A stretch of 64,000 bases of DNA from Rhyacophila brunnea. Taxonomy: Eukaryota; Arthropoda; Insecta; Trichoptera; Rhyacophilidae. Each line of letters opens with the position of its first letter. The first letter of the stretch is position 1. A model generated the notes under the pieces. That model had not been told where the DNA came from, made no database searches, and saw only the letters and a list, made by a program, of their open reading frames with translations. The stretch is from the NCBI GenBank assembly GCA_022495005.1, contig JAGYXB010000135.1:434001-498000 (forward strand), read 5' to 3'. Shown piece by piece: positions 50,150 through 62,935 of the stretch. Both the position numbers and the translations under genes were made by a program.

Positions 50150-50400
50150 CATCGCTACCGAGCGCGCCAATGATCAAAGGCAAGCAATACTATGAACGAT
50201 ATGTAGAGAACAACTTTGTCAAAGTCCAAGGGATCAAAACGTACGAGGAAATGTGCAAGTGCACTTACGGAATTATCAAAGCTCCCTGGATAACAATACG
50301 GGGAATTATTATTTCGGCGAATCGCGTAGTGACATCTTCATTGTAAGCTTTGAGGCCAGGCGAATGGGAGACGTCATAGTTAGTTTGTGATGTATGAGAG
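50150..50400 (+). other. Higher-complexity island with a 58-codon ORF, function unknown
   Basis: ATG at 50170 opens a frame to TAA at 50344-50346, beginning MIKGKQYYERYVENN and rich in Lys, Tyr and Ile. Near its end lies a donor-like CATT|GTAAGC. A TCF-like word, gatcaaagg, occurs at 50172-50180, and tttgtcaaag follows at 50214-50223. I recognise no protein domain. A conserved enhancer, a small exon or chance are all possible. Confidence 0.25.
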
Positions 50401-50642
50401 GCTGCTGCTATTAGGTATGCAATTGTTGTAAGTGAATTTGTTTTGAATATGCGGTATCTGGATTGAAACTAAAACAATTGTGTATTTCACGTAGATGAAA
50501 TTTGTCCTGCTTCCATAATAATAGTTATACTAAGTTAAAAATTAATACCACTGTTCATAAATCGGGTATTTAGCTGACTTACTTCAAAAGATATTTATAA
50601 ACACGTGTCGAAGTCACAATAAAATTAATATAAATCAATTCT

Positions 50643-50985
50643 AATGAACGTAAGTTTTGTACTTTTTTATTTGAGTTATTATTTTGACCTGGGTTTCACT
50701 TTTCAGCATCTCCAGGCATTTAGCGCTGTATGCAAACTGACAAAAAATACTGTTAATTGTCCTTAATATAATATATTAATACAAAAAACCGTATAAATAT
50801 ATTACTAAGTAAAAAAGCAAGTATAAAAACTAGTGTATAAAAATGCCGTAGTAGATTATAATATAAGGTATTTCACTCAATATTTATATTATATTCAGTA
50901 AGCTCATAAAATATCACTATTCATAAATAACGGAACTAGGTAAAGTTTTGGAAACTTAATAAAAATAGGTAATGAGAAACGTTTC
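50643..50985. mobile_element. Second copy of the MITE-like element
   Basis: Left end: tgacctgggtttcactttt, ctccaggcatttag, gtatgcaaactgac, tactgttaatt, then actaagtaaaaaagcaagtat. The same order is found at 3060-3215. The right end (aaaaataggtaatgaga) corresponds to the aaaaaataggtaattaga of the first copy. Many substitutions show it is old. Confidence 0.65.
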
Positions 50986-52835
50986 TAAATATATTAAATA
51001 AAAATAAATAAATAATATTAAGGGTATAATCTACAATACTTCAACTGCATACATCAATACTGTGGTATAAATCAATTTAATTTTGTATTCCAATTCCATC
51101 AACTGCCATCAGCCGATAGTACAAATCATATTCTAATATATCTGAAATGTGAACGTATTTAAAGATTTTAAAGGTTTAATATTATAATTTGGTTACAAAA
51201 TGGTTTAAAAATGACAATGAGAATACTTTATTTTATTTAAAGTAAAAAAATTGTTTATTTTGTTAATATCCCAACTTTTACTTAAATATTAACAAACGTA
51301 TTATTTTTAAATATAAACTACTTCACACCATGTAATTTATAAGTAACAATGATGTATCTGATAAATTCTACATTCTGTTAATGGATGTTTTAAATGCATT
51401 ATTTTCCATTCCATCATCGTCCATCACGCATGTCAGCACAAAAATGCATCAGATAATTGCATCAAAGCTCACACCGCATGCACAGACTCGCCAAAAAGGT
51501 ATCGGTCTAAAATTAATTGATGGTGATAAAGGGATCTCATTTATTGACAGAAAATTTTGTAAATATTGTATTTTTGGATAAATATAATAGGTTAACATAC
51601 CAGACAGTAATACATTTTGTGGTATTTTATTGAAATTATTATATAATATTAAAACGACATTATTACTTAATTTAATCTATGTTCAATCAGAGTTTTTTCG
51701 ATAATTATTAATAAATAATGACACAAGACTAAACAGACTAAGCAAGTTCACAAGACTAAACAGCTTAAAAGGGTTCACATACACATGTTCAGCTAAATGT
51801 TCATTGTAATTTTCTTGCAAATTGGTGATAAATAATATACCAGCTATTGAATTCCCAGAGTATACCAAACTCACACTTGTGTTTTAAACGTTCATTATTA
51901 AATTTAGCAAAAATATTAAAAATCATTACTCATAAAAGAGTATATTAATATAGGCTTTACCCTGTGCACCCTTAAGGCAATAAAATTCTACTTTTACTAC
52001 TCTATGTGAGGAGTCATATTTTCCGCAATTGAACGGATATGCTAAATATATTTTTTTTGTTGTATTTAATGTCACTTTTATTAACTACTGTGTGTTTTAC
52101 TTGTGGTATGAGTAGGTACACCTAATGGTAAGAAATTGATTTTTTCTAAACATATTTGACTTAGTAGTTCGCGCAGTAGGAAAAATGATAAGCATTGTAA
52201 TTAATACGAGAAAAGAATCCATTATAAAGGAATCTGAAAACAAAATTTTCAATTGTCAGGTTATAGATCACTGGCTCATGACAGGATCTAATACTAAAAG
52301 ATAAATTCTCAATTGATATCTTGACATTGAAATTGGGCTATTTTGATAAAATCTATATATCTAAAAGAAAGCTAGGATATTTTAAGTTTGGAAAACCTGG
52401 TATAAAATTATGGAGACAATCAAATGAGTAGTATTTATTAACACCAAATTAATGCTTATGATTATGGTAGGAATAATTATTTGACCCAAAAAAGTTGAAT
52501 TACCGGTCAAACTATGGCAGATTATGTAAAAAATATCAATACAGGCGACCGTTTACAGGCAAATCAGCTCTAATTGCAGCTGCGATAACGGTAGTAGCCA
52601 ATCGAAAATAAGTGTAAAAAATAACGGTCATATAAATGACGCCTATCACGGATTGATTTAAAAAATATAATTAACTGATTTTATCATGGTGAAGCGATTT
52701 CCCTACTTAAACACTTCTGATAGTCCTTTGTCACGCCTAAAAAGATAAACTGAGGTATTTTAGATTACAAAAGGTATAGCGTATCATATAAAATACGAAA
52801 AAGTAATATGAAATACATTCAAGCATTTATCTGCA
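50986..52835. other. Noncoding AT-rich sequence with a 27-bp tandem repeat
   Basis: At 51723-51776 acaagactaaacag recurs after 27 bases, each unit closing in gttc. No gene is recognised. The open frame at 51381-51581 is unassigned. Confidence 0.4.
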
Positions 52836-52839
52836 GTTC

Positions 52840-53115
52840 CCACATAAAATGCAATTTTCGAGATATCGCTACGTACAGCTGGCTGGAAAAGCGATAGACA
52901 CAAACAGGCCACTTGTCCGGCTCAGTGCACTTAATCGAGTTACAGAAAATGAATTTACGTTCTGAGCTTTCCGCCGTTTGTTAATGCATCGACCTGCCGG
53001 CAAGAGCGCAATCATCGGGGACAAATTAGTCATGTTAATTTGAGCTCGCCACACTGTTGCCCGGCCCACGCTACGTCACGCTACGCCACGTCACGTGATG
53101 CTCTACGTCATTGAA
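52840..53115. other. GC-elevated island, candidate conserved noncoding element
   Basis: A sharp composition change, with ctggctggaaaagcgatag, aggccacttgtccggctcag and gacctgccggcaagagcgc. A minus-strand open frame (52869-53069) has no recognised domain. A run of cacgctacgtcacg-like words is at 53067-53095. Confidence 0.3.
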
Positions 53116-53284
53116 TGAAATCGTAGCTAATTCTTTCACCAAGACCTTGCATTACTAAATTATGTAGTAATGGAAATTAATTTATAGTCAGCAGGTTATA
53201 AATAGCACGATAGTTATATTTATTATTAACAAATACGATTAATTTTTTTTTAGAAATATAAATACAATTATTATTATAGACGCT

Positions 53285-54335
53285 TTATACAACCGAAGAA
53301 ACTCCATGTATAAACACCATTCATAACATTTATAGTACTGTAAAAGCTATTGTAAAACTTCATAAGATGTTGGGTGTTCGGCAAGGTGACAAGGTCTCAC
53401 TCAAATTATATACCGCTCTTCTGGAAGATTTATTTAGTCAAATCTACTGAAAAAAATAGTGGAATCAATATTAGTGACAAAAAAATCTTAGTCACATGTG
53501 CTTTACAGACAAAGTTGTTGTTTTTGCGAATGACTCAGATGATCTTCAGCATATGATGCAGGAACTTGCAAATAAAAGCTGCAACATAGGTGTAAAGATT
53601 TTATGTCTTGAAAACAAAAGTAATGATAAACTGTTTTGGTGAACCAAAAGTGACCAAAAGACGCTCTACTCAAGCGAGTCGTTAACTACGTCTATCTCAA
53701 ACAAGAAATATCAATTGATGGTAGTATGTATGACGAAATTCTTGTTTAAGACCAGTAAATTATAATAAGTCGGTCAATGCTAAAGACACGCCTGGCGTGT
53801 AGCAATTAGCATGATAATATATAATGTGGTAATTAACTGGTCAGCACTGAATGTAAAACTATTTAATGATCACACGCCAGGCGTGTTCTCAACACGGAGT
53901 GTGTTCCAGCATGGAGCGCTTTTGGGCGTCTAAATAGTATCTGAAAAATTATTAACAGTTTTACGTATGCATGTGAAACAATATGGAACTGAAATGAAAG
54001 ATAAATCTAAAATTACAGGTTACAACGTGGCATAGAAAACTTAATATTGGGTATAACGCAAAAAGACCACAAAATATACCAAATGGTAAGCAAGCAGAAT
54101 GAGTACTCGATGTGACAGAGGTCGCTTCTAAACAGATAAAATGAAAATATGGTCAACATGTCGCTCGCTGAGTGTAGGTACAATCACTGGAGAAATATTG
54201 TCATACAAGTCGTACCTAAGGAGCACTATTTAACTATACGGACGCTTTAAAACCCGCTGGATAAAAAAACTCAAAAAGACAGGTGTATGTACGTGGCAGC
54301 AAAGATCTAAGTACCGAGAAGAATGGAAAGCACTA
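53285..54335 (+). pseudogene. RTE-like LINE remnant: reverse transcriptase core to C-terminus
   Basis: Translation across frames gives GVRQGD (53373-53390), then KLYTALLEDLF, and the catalytic core HMCFTDKVVVFAND. There the usual FADD is FTDK (53502-53513), so the polymerase site is destroyed. Next come DDLQHMMQEL, VNYVYLKQEIS and DEIL, then an insert (about 53758-53893), then AWSAFG / ERFWASK, YVCM, NLILGITQKDHKIYQ and finally REEWKAL before 54335. This is the order of thumb and C-terminal regions in lepidopteran endonuclease-RT LINEs. Many stops and frameshifts show great age. It is the longest retroelement remnant in the window. The SINE B copy abuts its 3' end. Confidence 0.8.
53758..53893. 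mobile_element. Insert in the LINE bearing two copies of a 15-bp palindrome
   Basis: The LINE reading is interrupted between DEIL and the AWSAFG/ERFWASK part. The intervening DNA has ACACGCC-T-GGCGTGT at 53786-53800 and ACACGCC-A-GGCGTGT at 53872-53886. Each is a perfect palindrome around one centre base and they are exact inverted copies of each other, 86 bp apart. This may be a tiny MITE with palindromic ends. The exact borders are not fixed. Confidence 0.5.
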
Positions 54336-54445
54336 GTATTACATCGGAAGATTCCGGGTTGGATTCCCGGTGAGGTCATATTGTATTTATGTGATTTTTT
54401 CAAAGCCTAGACGTATGTGATTGTTTCACTTATATATAATTATCA
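54336..54445 (+). mobile_element. SINE family B, 3'-shortened copy
   Basis: It has the best B box of the family, ccgggttggattcccggtg, then aggtcatattgtatttatg, caaagcctagacgtatgtg and attgtttcacttatat. It then runs into unrelated AT-rich DNA without the cattgggtt part. Confidence 0.75.
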
Positions 54446-57400
54446 ATATTTTTTCATAAAATAATTGAATGATTTTAATTCAGATGAATTTCTTTGAAAC
54501 CATAATACAATAAAATTGTTTTATCTCATCTCAATAACGTAAAGTAAATAAAAAATATAATAACATAGCTGTAAGAGCTATTCAAAATTCGCGACTTTCC
54601 ACAATATTATCTCATTGAAAAATAAGAAATTATAAAAAACAAAATATTTTGGCAGATTAATTTAATTAATTTTAATGTGATTAGTAGTATATAAAAATAG
54701 AGACAGCTAAAATTATTGGTAAAATGAAATTATACTATTGGCAAAACAATTCTGTTTTAGTAATATATTCTGTCATAGCGATGTAAATCTTTTCTCGTAT
54801 GATACATACAAGCTATTTATGAAACTTTAGAGTGACATTATAAGTATCAACGTCTCTTGAACTATATTTGTGCAATTTCAACACAACGGGTAGCATGTGA
54901 CGCAGAAGCACCGATCCTTTTAATTTCCTAAGTGCAACCATATATTTTGGTTTGCATTATTATCGTAGAGCAAAATACATATGACCGAGAAACGTAGTGT
55001 CTGGATGCACTTTGAATATGTCGCTAGTAGAATCAAAATATGGAGACTTATTGCGGAATCCATTCAGGATTTATTGCTTCCGTAGGTATTTTATATCTGA
55101 TGTAAGATTGTAAAAGCACGGATTTTATACATAATAAATATGTCAAGACTAGAAATATGAAAACTACTACTGAAAATATTAAATTTGATGATTAGTTACT
55201 TTGTACTTTTGTAAATTTTAGTTACTGATCGTAAATAGAGATGCATGTTTTTTGGTTATATAATATACTATATTGTTAATATAAAAATACATATGTTCTA
55301 ATAAAGCTGGGAAGATAATAATATATAATTTTATTTGATATCATCGACCCAAAGTCCTCGTTTCAAGATTTACTCATCAGTTTTTTCTAGAATTAATTTA
55401 AACTTGTAACTTAAATAAAATAAAAATTATGTTTGTTTTATTTTTACACTAATAAATTATTTATCAGTTGCAAAAGTTTATAATTGCAATGCAGATCGCC
55501 GAAGATTGTATCCACAGATAATACAAATAAGTATACTAAATGAGATAAAACAAAATGATAATTAATACATTATTTTTTCTTGGTCTAATATTGTGAGTTA
55601 GCTATAATTACGTCGGTATATGTTTGTTATATGTATTGTTTGGTTTGTTATGTGTATTATTTGTCCATTGTTAGCATGTCTTGTAAAACTTATAAATTCA
55701 ATTTAAAAGGAAAAATTAGTTTTTTATTGAATTTGCTAGTTGTATTATTATATATACAAAATACCCATATAACGTGTGTTATCATTTCAAAATTAATCCT
55801 CAAAAACCTGATAATTTGTATACATGAAACAGAAAAATAATTTTCAAATCCGTAAATATCTGGAGATTTTTTGCATATTTTGTGTACTATTAATTTATAC
55901 TGTCCCATGAAAAGAATGGTTTACATTACAAAATATACCGACAATATTATTTTGTTTTGATATAGTACCTAATATTTAGGTATAGTAATATAGCGATACA
56001 AAAAGAACATACATTACGATTCACTTATAAAAATAGTAATAAATGTAGTTTTGTGATAGAGTTCATAGATTATAAAAGTTTTGAAAAAAATACTTTTTTT
56101 AAAGTAAATTATAGAAACACCATTTAATAAAAAAATATTAAGTTAGATTGAAAATGATATTGGTATTGTATTAAATTATTACACACATAAAGTGGTGTAC
56201 TAAAAATTCTCGGCCAGAAGATCAAACATAATGTTCCAAAATTTGTTGCGTATAAAAGAATAATTTGAATCAAAAAGTTTTAAAAAAGCTCTTAACGGGA
56301 AGCCAGCAGTATCATATCCGCGCAGTGCACAAACAATAATAAAAGTTTTACTTCGAGGACATTAAAAAGCAATAATTGGATAATTTCATTTCGCCGGGAC
56401 AATTTCGCTAATGTATAAACGAAAGCTCCGCAGAATTGACACGACATAACTTTGAGCCCAGATGTCCATCCGCCTCCCCTTCAAACTTTAACTGAGTAAA
56501 CAAAAAAAATATTCAGTAAAAGCCAATAGACGTTAACAGAGTGATGTGACCCTAACTAAAACCTCCCACGTAGACCGTAGACCAAAAAGACACGTCGACA
56601 GCTCTCTTTTCTGTCCAGAAAAAAAAACAAGCCTCCTGACCCAAACCCAGTTATCCAAAAGTTAAATTCAATTTTGTTGCATATCCAATCTGAATCCTAA
56701 ATCCAACATAACTTCTGACCCTTTCATTTGAGAACGCTGCGTTTATCCTCTCTAATGATACTCTTTCTCCCTTTCTATGCCACGATACGAATACCGGGTA
56801 TTTTGGAATTGCCAATATTAGATAACTATGATTAATATTCAAGATATATATGCTACTTTCAAATACAGTTTCAAAATCTATTGAAAATAAAATAGAAGTC
56901 GTGACAATAGTGTAGTAATATAGTGAAATAATCACAAATACGCAAGCTTTGAGAAAATCTTTATTTTTGTTCTCTCGTTGCTAAGAGATCAAATTCTCTC
57001 TTGCTGTGAAATATGGCAACATATCATGACTCAAGGATTTCAACGCTTGACCTTTGAGAATAATTGGTGTAACGATCAAATATTTTTGAATTACACTAAG
57101 ACTAAGAGTTCGTGAGCTTAGAAAAAGCTGTTGACGAGAATTAATATATTCAGCGCTACAGTTACATGGAGCCTTCTTAACCCTACAACGATGCTATAAC
57201 AGAAATCTACATGTTGTAAATCTCGCACGATAGGAAGAAGTGGCAATGGATAGCGAGAAATTGAGCATTGTTTTGTTTGTCCTATGCTTAGATACTGGAG
57301 CGTGATAGGGAGAAAAAAAAGTATGTAACTAAAATATTGTCACATCTTTAACATAGAGATAAAAAAGTTTGTGTGCATTAACTGGATATTTTTGCAATTA

Positions 57401-58715
57401 ATATGAAACACCCTACTTTATTCAGCAGTGAATATTGAAATACCGCATTGGGCTCTCTTGATGTCAAATAATATTACGAGATTAAACTCGCATTAAGGTA
57501 TAGATCGAAAGCCTATATTTTCGATCCCGGATTATTTCAACAGGCATTTCGAATCGGAACAAGTTATCGGGTTCAGGCTATTAAACAATCAATTGACCGT
57601 TCCTTAATCTTGTGTTATAAGTTAGCTTTAACGGCCTTTGGTGAGTCAGCAAAATCTTTCGCAAGTCGTTGAGAATTAATATGCATGATTTATGGAAATT
57701 ACAGTTTGAACTTTCAAATGAATACAAACAATGAATACTACTTTGTAGGTGTAAGTGCACTATTATAATATATTATTACATAAAGGTATATTTTATTGAA
57801 CATGTAGCAAGGATTTGAGAATTTTGTATGTATTATTTTTATTAAAAAAATAACCCCTGAATGTTTATTTCTAAAAAATAACCCCTAATATCAAAATACC
57901 CATCGTTTTCAGGCTTTGATAATATATAATGATTGTGATATATTTAAAATATTTTTTTACCTGTAAGTATTCAGTAATTAAAAATAGATAATTTAATAAT
58001 GATGAAATTAAAAAGGAAATACTCATTATCCAAATCACGTGAAAAATTTGTAATAAATAATTATTATTTTGTTATTTTTAATTACCGGATGACTAAAACA
58101 TTTCAATAGGTAGGTATATAATTGGTGTAGTGTTTTTTAGTTACTACTAATTAAGGGTTGAAAAATATTCGCGAATAATAAAAAGAGGGATGATTTTATA
58201 AATGATATATTCTAAAAGTAAATAAAGGATTTTCAGGTTATATTGATTTTACGTTATAATTATTTAAATATGTAAAGTCTACCATTTATTCGTTGTTTAT
58301 TTTCGAAAAATAAAAGATTTATTAATTTGGTAAACGCTAGCAGAATCATAACACTGTTATAGGGTGGAAGAGTATCACGTGAAAACCGATTATAAAGCTG
58401 TCAGATTCATAACATTTGACCGCCCACATAATGGATGTTGTCAAGAATGCGTCGGGCAGTAGGTACCTATGAGTTTACATCAAGGACTGCAAAACCGGTA
58501 TTTATGTGTATATAAACCGGGATTTATTTAAACTATGAAAAGGATAATTTACTATTCTATGGCGTGTTTGATTTATTCAGCATACATATAATATAGACGA
58601 TTTTAATATAATTATATAAATATCACACGGTATTATTATAATATTTCGTATCATTTGTATTACAAATAAACACATTAACCAGAGATAATGTTTAAAAATA
58701 TCTTGTTATCATTGT
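54446..58715. other. Noncoding sequence with islands at 56.3-56.6 and 57.5-57.7 kb
   Basis: The 56280-56640 stretch (gccgggacaatttcgctaatg, cctccccttcaaactttaac) and 57480-57720 are higher in complexity than their flanks. They lack recognisable coding content and may be conserved noncoding elements. The minus-strand open frame 56651-56935 is unassigned. The rest is AT-rich. Confidence 0.35.
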
Positions 58716-58716
58716 T

Positions 58717-58800
58717 ATCATCATTATCCGGAATCAATTCACCGCATGATGAAAGTCTCTCCTAGTTTCTTCCACTATTCGCGGTCGATACTTATTAACG
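58717..58800 (-). mobile_element. LINE 3' tail fragment
   Basis: The plus strand reads tatcatcattatccggaat, caccgcatgatgaaagtctctcc and ttccactattcgcggtc. This is the reverse complement of the usual LINE end 'gaccg..agtgg...ggaggcctttgtcca.cagtgg..a....gatgatga' in decayed form, as at 13368. Confidence 0.5.
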
Positions 58801-59515
58801 TACTTATTTTCTTGAACATATTATTATGAAAGGTATATTAAAATAACCTATTTAAAATAACGCATTCCATATCGGTAAGTTTAATTGGTAAAATATTGAG
58901 TCCGTTCTTGAAATGAATTGATTGACTGAATTTCAGATTTCTTTTTGTAAAATATTTATGTTTCAAGAAAAAATTACCAAAAAAACCTTAAACATAGGAG
59001 GTTGAAACCCATATATTTTGTTTACCAGACCATTAAGCTACCGATCAGCGTTGGATTCTTTTTTTGTGGATATTTTCGAACACCGACGACAACTGATGAT
59101 GTTATGAGAGTCCTTATATTAAAATAAATACCATTTTTATATTCAATAGGTAGAGCATACGCTGGCAATCGAAAAAGGTGTATTTTAATTCCACTCTATT
59201 GGATTTTTCAGACCATAGATAGAGTGAAGAACAACTTATATCACGATGTAGTAAACAAAATGTAATACAGTGAAATAGCTAGTATGATACATATACATTA
59301 TGCGTTAGTTTTTTGCTTACACATTTCTTAACCTATTATCTGTATAGTATTAAAATCGAGGCGTTCTTTAGCTATAATTATTGTTACTATCTATTGTTTT
59401 GCTTATGATATAAATATAGTATTATTGAGACACTGCCAATAGGATAATAGTATGAAGAAAAATTAGCCTAAGTATCGATACATAAGTTTAGATTCGGTAG
59501 CTTCATAATCATCCC
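58801..59515. other. Noncoding AT-rich sequence
   Basis: Nothing recognised. Confidence 0.4.
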
Positions 59516-59960
59516 TAGTTGCTAGTTGCGCGTTTAATTTATTTTATATAATACGGTGTATTATTTCCTCCCTCGCCTGTCGTTGATATTTGACTGTTTA
59601 TGATGTTGGCGTTCTTAAGAAGCGGCAGTCTGGATTAGTTACCCATCTAAACGTTGGTGCAAAGCGTCCATTGTTTTCTGCGAAACACAAACTCGGTTTT
59701 GTACGGATTTTCATTGTGCGCATCATTAATTTCATCTTTGTTTACGGCATTACCGCGTAATACTCAGCCGACGTCAAAGCTGCGCGGCGCGTCGAGGGAG
59801 AGCCAGCCAAAATTAATACGCCATTCAATTCATAAACTCGGAGCTAACAGAAATAAAAGCTCATTCGAAGCATTTCAATTTTACGATCGGAGGAATTTTT
59901 TTTATTCCTACTCTTTGACGAGATCCTGTTCCAATAATATTAATTAAAAAAAAACAGGAA
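59516..59960. other. GC-elevated island with a 97-codon open frame, unassigned
   Basis: The plus-strand frame 59654-59947 has mixed residues and no known domain. The DNA includes gacgtcaaagctgcgcggcg at 59773-59792. It resembles the other islands in this window, which I read as conserved noncoding or old repeat DNA. Confidence 0.3.
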
Positions 59961-60084
59961 AATTTGGAAAAAGTAAAGTTAAGGGAAGTAAATTATGTAG
60001 TGATTTTTGATAACATTATGACGACAGGCGTCTATAGTTTTAGATCTGGAGAGAATACGCTTAACTTTTTACCCATTTAATAGT

Positions 60085-60345
60085 TGAGCAATGTCGTACG
60101 TTCCGAGTACGTATCCCGGGCTTGGCAAAATTCATATATTGGTTTTAAAAATGTATTTCGAATCAGAGTTGATTCTCCGCTAGTTTATATATTTAATCAG
60201 ATCAATTTTTAATATCGTTTATAGTATGCAAAAGCGTCGGCTTATAATGTACTGAATCTCAGGTTCAAATTCCGAGTCTGGAAAATTCACATATTGTTTT
60301 TAAATGCGTGTTAAGACTAAGAGTATGGTCCCGGGATAGTCCCGA
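60085..60345 (+). mobile_element. SINE head fragments of family A, two decayed heads
   Basis: At 60091-60150 gttccgagtacgtatcccgggcttggcaaaattcatatattg resembles the head-to-body join of family A in decayed form. A second head follows at 60236-60345: gcgtcggcttataatg, caggttcaaattccgagtctgg, aaattcacatattg and gtgttaagactaagagtat. Confidence 0.6.
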
Positions 60346-60639
60346 CTCCTCTGTAGACTCATCCATTTCAACTCGTGGTACTCAGTATGCGTATATATAG
60401 GGCGCTTAACGTCATCGGACAGAAGAGCCAGTCCAAAAAGATTTTGTTCTTCCTTCTTCTTCTTTAAGCACTACGGTGCATGGTTGTAGCATCAGTCCCA
60501 TTCGGCTCTGTTTCAGGATGGAATGAGCACTTAAAATCACTTCTTTTAGACACGTTTATAGCGTCATAGAAGAGGGCCGTGAATATTTACGGGTGTACAT
60601 ACATGACGGGTGGTGGTGGGAAAACAAAGGTCCTAACAG

Positions 60640-60735
60640 GAACATACATTTCTCGTGTAAATAATAATTTGTTAACACAGCCTCTACTCTGTGGAGGTCC
60701 ATATGATCCTCTTAGGATTGAACATGGTGATGTTA
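60640..60735 (+). mobile_element. SINE family A tail, separated from its head
   Basis: catttctcgtgtaaataat, gttaacacagcctctactct and gtggaggtccatatgatcctcttaggattgaacatgg match the tail of the copy at 45545-45620. About 290 unrelated bases (60346-60639) separate it from the head at 60236, which fits an insertion into one SINE. Confidence 0.7.
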
Positions 60736-60959
60736 TAATATATAATGTAATTAGTGTGTTTATTGATTATTTTTATAAATCTACTATAATTACTACGATG
60801 GAATTTGTTATTTTAATGACGGAGAAATGGGGTAATATTGCAAGATCGAAAAAAATGCAGTTAATCTGAGTAGGTTGGTGAAACAATATTTAGCTTATAT
60901 ACCTAGGGGTGCACATCGTGAGAGATTAACATTTAAAAGAAAATTCACAGTCTAAATGA

Positions 60960-61465
60960 AAATGAATATCTAGAGATACTTTCAACACTATATGGAATGT
61001 CTTTCAAAGCAAATGGCACTTATTTGATGTTTGCTTTCTGACGGCGATGCTTGACGGTAGCGAATCGTAGCATATTTCGAAGGCTCATAGTAACATTTAC
61101 TAAATATAACTGTATAGGTAACGAAGATATAAGAACGAAGACCATGCAGAATCTACATATTATATCGATGGTAAAGAAGAAACGTTGTTCTTGACTCGGC
61201 TATGTGCTTTGGATGTCCGGATAACCGGATTCCAGTAGGCTCATAGTAACATTTACTAAATATAACTGTATAGGTAACGAAGATATAAGAACGAAGACCA
61301 TGCAGAATCTACATATTATATCGATGGTAAAGAAGAAACGTTGTTCTTGACTCGGCTATGTGCTTTGGATGTCCGGATAACCGGATTCCAGTATTCTAAG
61401 AAACCGCAAAATAACGCTTATTGGGTGTATACGGCTGAGATACGTGATGTTTGCATGGGAGATGT
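60960..61465 (+). pseudogene. RTE-like LINE C-terminal fragment with internal duplication
   Basis: Within each 156-base unit the plus strand encodes NEDIRTKTMQNLHIISMVKKKRC, split here by a stop, then LGYVLWMSG. This fits the post-RT part of insect endonuclease-RT LINEs ('NE.IR.RT....I...I..R...W.GH..RM'). A stop codon (tga) lies where the conserved Trp would be in both units. The region before 61081 and after 61393 is weakly similar to LINE coding sequence. The RT domain is absent. Confidence 0.65.
61081..61392. repeat. Perfect tandem duplication, 2 x 156 bp
   Basis: Units 61081-61236 and 61237-61392 are identical at every base, both starting aggctcatagtaac and ending ggattccagt. They lie inside a decayed LINE whose other parts have many mutations, so the duplication is much younger than the LINE, or it is an assembly artefact. 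Confidence 0.97.
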
Positions 61466-62935
61466 AAACAGCGAGTGTCCATAATATACTCTAATTGAGA
61501 ATGAGACATGAAGAAGAATAACATATTTAATTAAAATACATGTATCACTGTATACAATAATATTATGACGTATTTAGATAAGTAACGTCTATGCGTTTGC
61601 ACCTTCGAAAAGTTTTCATCAGATAACTCACAAAATTTTTCCTTTCCTTCATTTCCCGTGAACAAAAATTAAATCTCTTTTTGTGTGTAAATCTCTTTTA
61701 TACTTATGTGCTCCGGGGAAGACGGCGAGGGTTCATTTTGATATAAAGTTTAACGGGATAATTTATTGACACGGCATAAGTGCTAAGGCTTGTATTGGTC
61801 CAGTAGCAACGCCTTATACATAAATAATGCGCAGGTCACATGCCTTTCGACGTTTTGGTTGGCATTTGAAAACGGATGCCTCCTTTTCTGAATACACGTC
61901 AAAAATTTGGGACATTGACAACTCTGTACATATGTACATGTATTTGTATACTAAAGTAACATAGCAGCTTGTAGAATTAACTACTTAATACTATTTACAG
62001 AAATACCAACAAGTATACCTATGTACACCTAGATAATATGTCATACGGTTAGTATTAGAAAAATGGGTGTAGGTGTAATGTGGGTCAAATTATAAACTCG
62101 TTGATTAAAAAAAAAACACAAATTAAAAAAACAAACGTAACATACAATGTCAATATTGTTAAATGGGTAAATACTGTTTAAATAAATTTAATATTAACTG
62201 TCAATTATACATATTAGAAAAATAAAATACTATATTAAAATATGTATTTATTCTTTATAATGTAATAATGGTTGGGAGAAGGTGTCGTTTGTTTAATGGG
62301 ATATTCTCGATTTATACGTGGAGCTAACACCATTTTTTACTTTCAAAAATATTTAATGAAAACAATACTAATCAAATACAAAATTGAAAGAAAATTCTAT
62401 ACTATATTGGTGGTTGAAATTGTCAAAGAAATTAACCTAGATTTACCGAATACGGTAATAATATAGTGAGAATTCAATAAATGTTTCAGAATATTTAAAT
62501 GATGGAATTCTTTCTCACAATTTTGTAAAGAATTGCGGAGCTCATATAGGTTTTAAAAAATAGAGCAAATAACGAAGTTATTTCAGTCCTTCAGGAGGAA
62601 AGACAAACACGTTCCATGTTTGTCGAGTGAAAGTAAAGTGCTCTAAGAATATAATCTTTAACCACGATTCAATAAGGGCACTATAAATTAAAATACACAA
62701 TAAAACTAATTAAATAATTAATAAAAATTGGTATGTAATACACGTAGGTTCACCATTACTTATAAGTTTTATTATACCTAGTTCAGACCAAAAGTACGAG
62801 AACAATGTTTTCTATATGTATACGGTGCACAGAAAAAAATATTATCAGCTTTTAAAAGAAATGTTCGTAAGCTGGCATCTAAACTCGCCGCAAAGCCATA
62901 AGTCAAACCTTTTACGAACGTTGTACCGATATTGC
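61466..62935. other. Noncoding AT-rich sequence
   Basis: No gene recognised. A mixed patch at 61715-61900 has no identifiable content. Confidence 0.4.

Noticed and set aside
61081..61392. CRISPR array or satellite
   Set aside because: Only two 156-bp units, no spacers, inside a LINE of a eukaryotic genome.
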